DNA of 64,000 nucleotides from Lachnospiraceae bacterium (GTDB lineage: Bacteria; Bacillota; Clostridia; Lachnospirales; Lachnospiraceae), in NCBI GenBank assembly GCA_021203205.1, contig JAJQBQ010000002.1:8653-72652 (forward strand), given 5' to 3'. The notes beneath the pieces were generated by a model. It worked only from the letters and a program-made list of their open reading frames with translations, was not told the DNA's origin and did not search any database. Each line of letters starts with the position of its first letter. The first letter of the stretch is position 1. The position numbers and the translations under genes were made by a program. Below are positions 63,886 to 64,000 of the stretch, piece by piece.

Positions 63886-64000
63886 CTGCCTGCAATATTG
63901 GAGCAGAGATTCATTCCGTCTGAGCTTCTCAAGGATGTTATTCCAACACTTCCGTGCGTCGCTGACAGACATGCCAAAATATTTTGCAACATCGCAACAG
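63880..64000 (-). CDS. possible 3' end of a gene running off the window
   Basis: A frame enters from the right edge and stops with TGA at 63880. It reads DVAKYFGMSVSDARKCWNNILEKLR and on to QYCRQN, which could be a helical DNA-binding segment. Too little is present to name it. Confidence 0.25.
   Translation of the reverse strand, partial: CCDVAKYFGMSVSDARKCWNNILEKLRRNESLLQYCRQN

Overview
This window looks like chromosome from a low-to-mid GC Firmicute, most likely a Lachnospiraceae-type gut Clostridium. The evidence is the Firmicutes S10-spc-alpha ribosomal super-operon running into adk-map-infA-rpmJ-rpsM-K-D-rpoA-rplQ-ecf-truA-rplM-rpsI, a long internal insertion in L17, zinc-ribbon S14, and accessory families typical of that group (DUF6809, AAA-ATPase-like/PD-(D/E)XK proteins, PBECR4, paired flavodoxins). 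No rRNA, tRNA or CRISPR array was seen.

Region 1 (1-10.7 kb) is AT-richer and reads as part of an integrated conjugative or mobilizable element. It holds two paralogous relaxase-like proteins with a ribbon-helix-helix partner, two excisionase-like HTH proteins, a 927-residue primase-helicase, a HEPN/MNT toxin-antitoxin pair, three tandem 201-bp-spaced small paralogues, a DUF6809 protein and a ParA/ParB pair. It ends in a gene-free stretch with nested inverted repeats beside rpsI. No integrase or attachment sites were seen; the element continues leftwards out of the window.

Region 2 (10.7-33.6 kb, all minus strand) is the ribosomal super-operon, read from a promoter near 33.57 kb through a structured leader. 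Special points are a fused two-domain ECF ATPase, a free-methionine-sulfoxide reductase carrying a 36-bp tandem repeat insertion, a second strong promoter for rplM-rpsI, and a MITE-like element that has altered the 3' end of the ECF ATPase gene.

Region 3 (33.6-50.5 kb) is mixed metabolism: a striking non-coding hairpin-rich element, aroD, a D-lactate dehydrogenase, thioredoxin, an antitoxin with a truncated toxin, a cell-surface pullulanase, a four-gene redox/membrane cluster, a heterodimeric ABC exporter (one subunit lacking its usual N-terminus), a LysR regulator and argJ.

Region 4 (50.5-64 kb) holds small regulatory and transport modules (cupin, GNAT and MarR with a clear operator; TetR with a membrane protein; a sodium:solute symporter; an AAA-ATPase-like nuclease; a flavodoxin pair; a single ABC exporter). 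It ends in a graveyard of broken genes (PBECR4, DUF1349, AAA-ATPase-like remnants) surrounding an orphan small-RNA-like transcription unit with its own promoter and terminator. Dispersed short repeats (at least four families) occur throughout regions 2-4.
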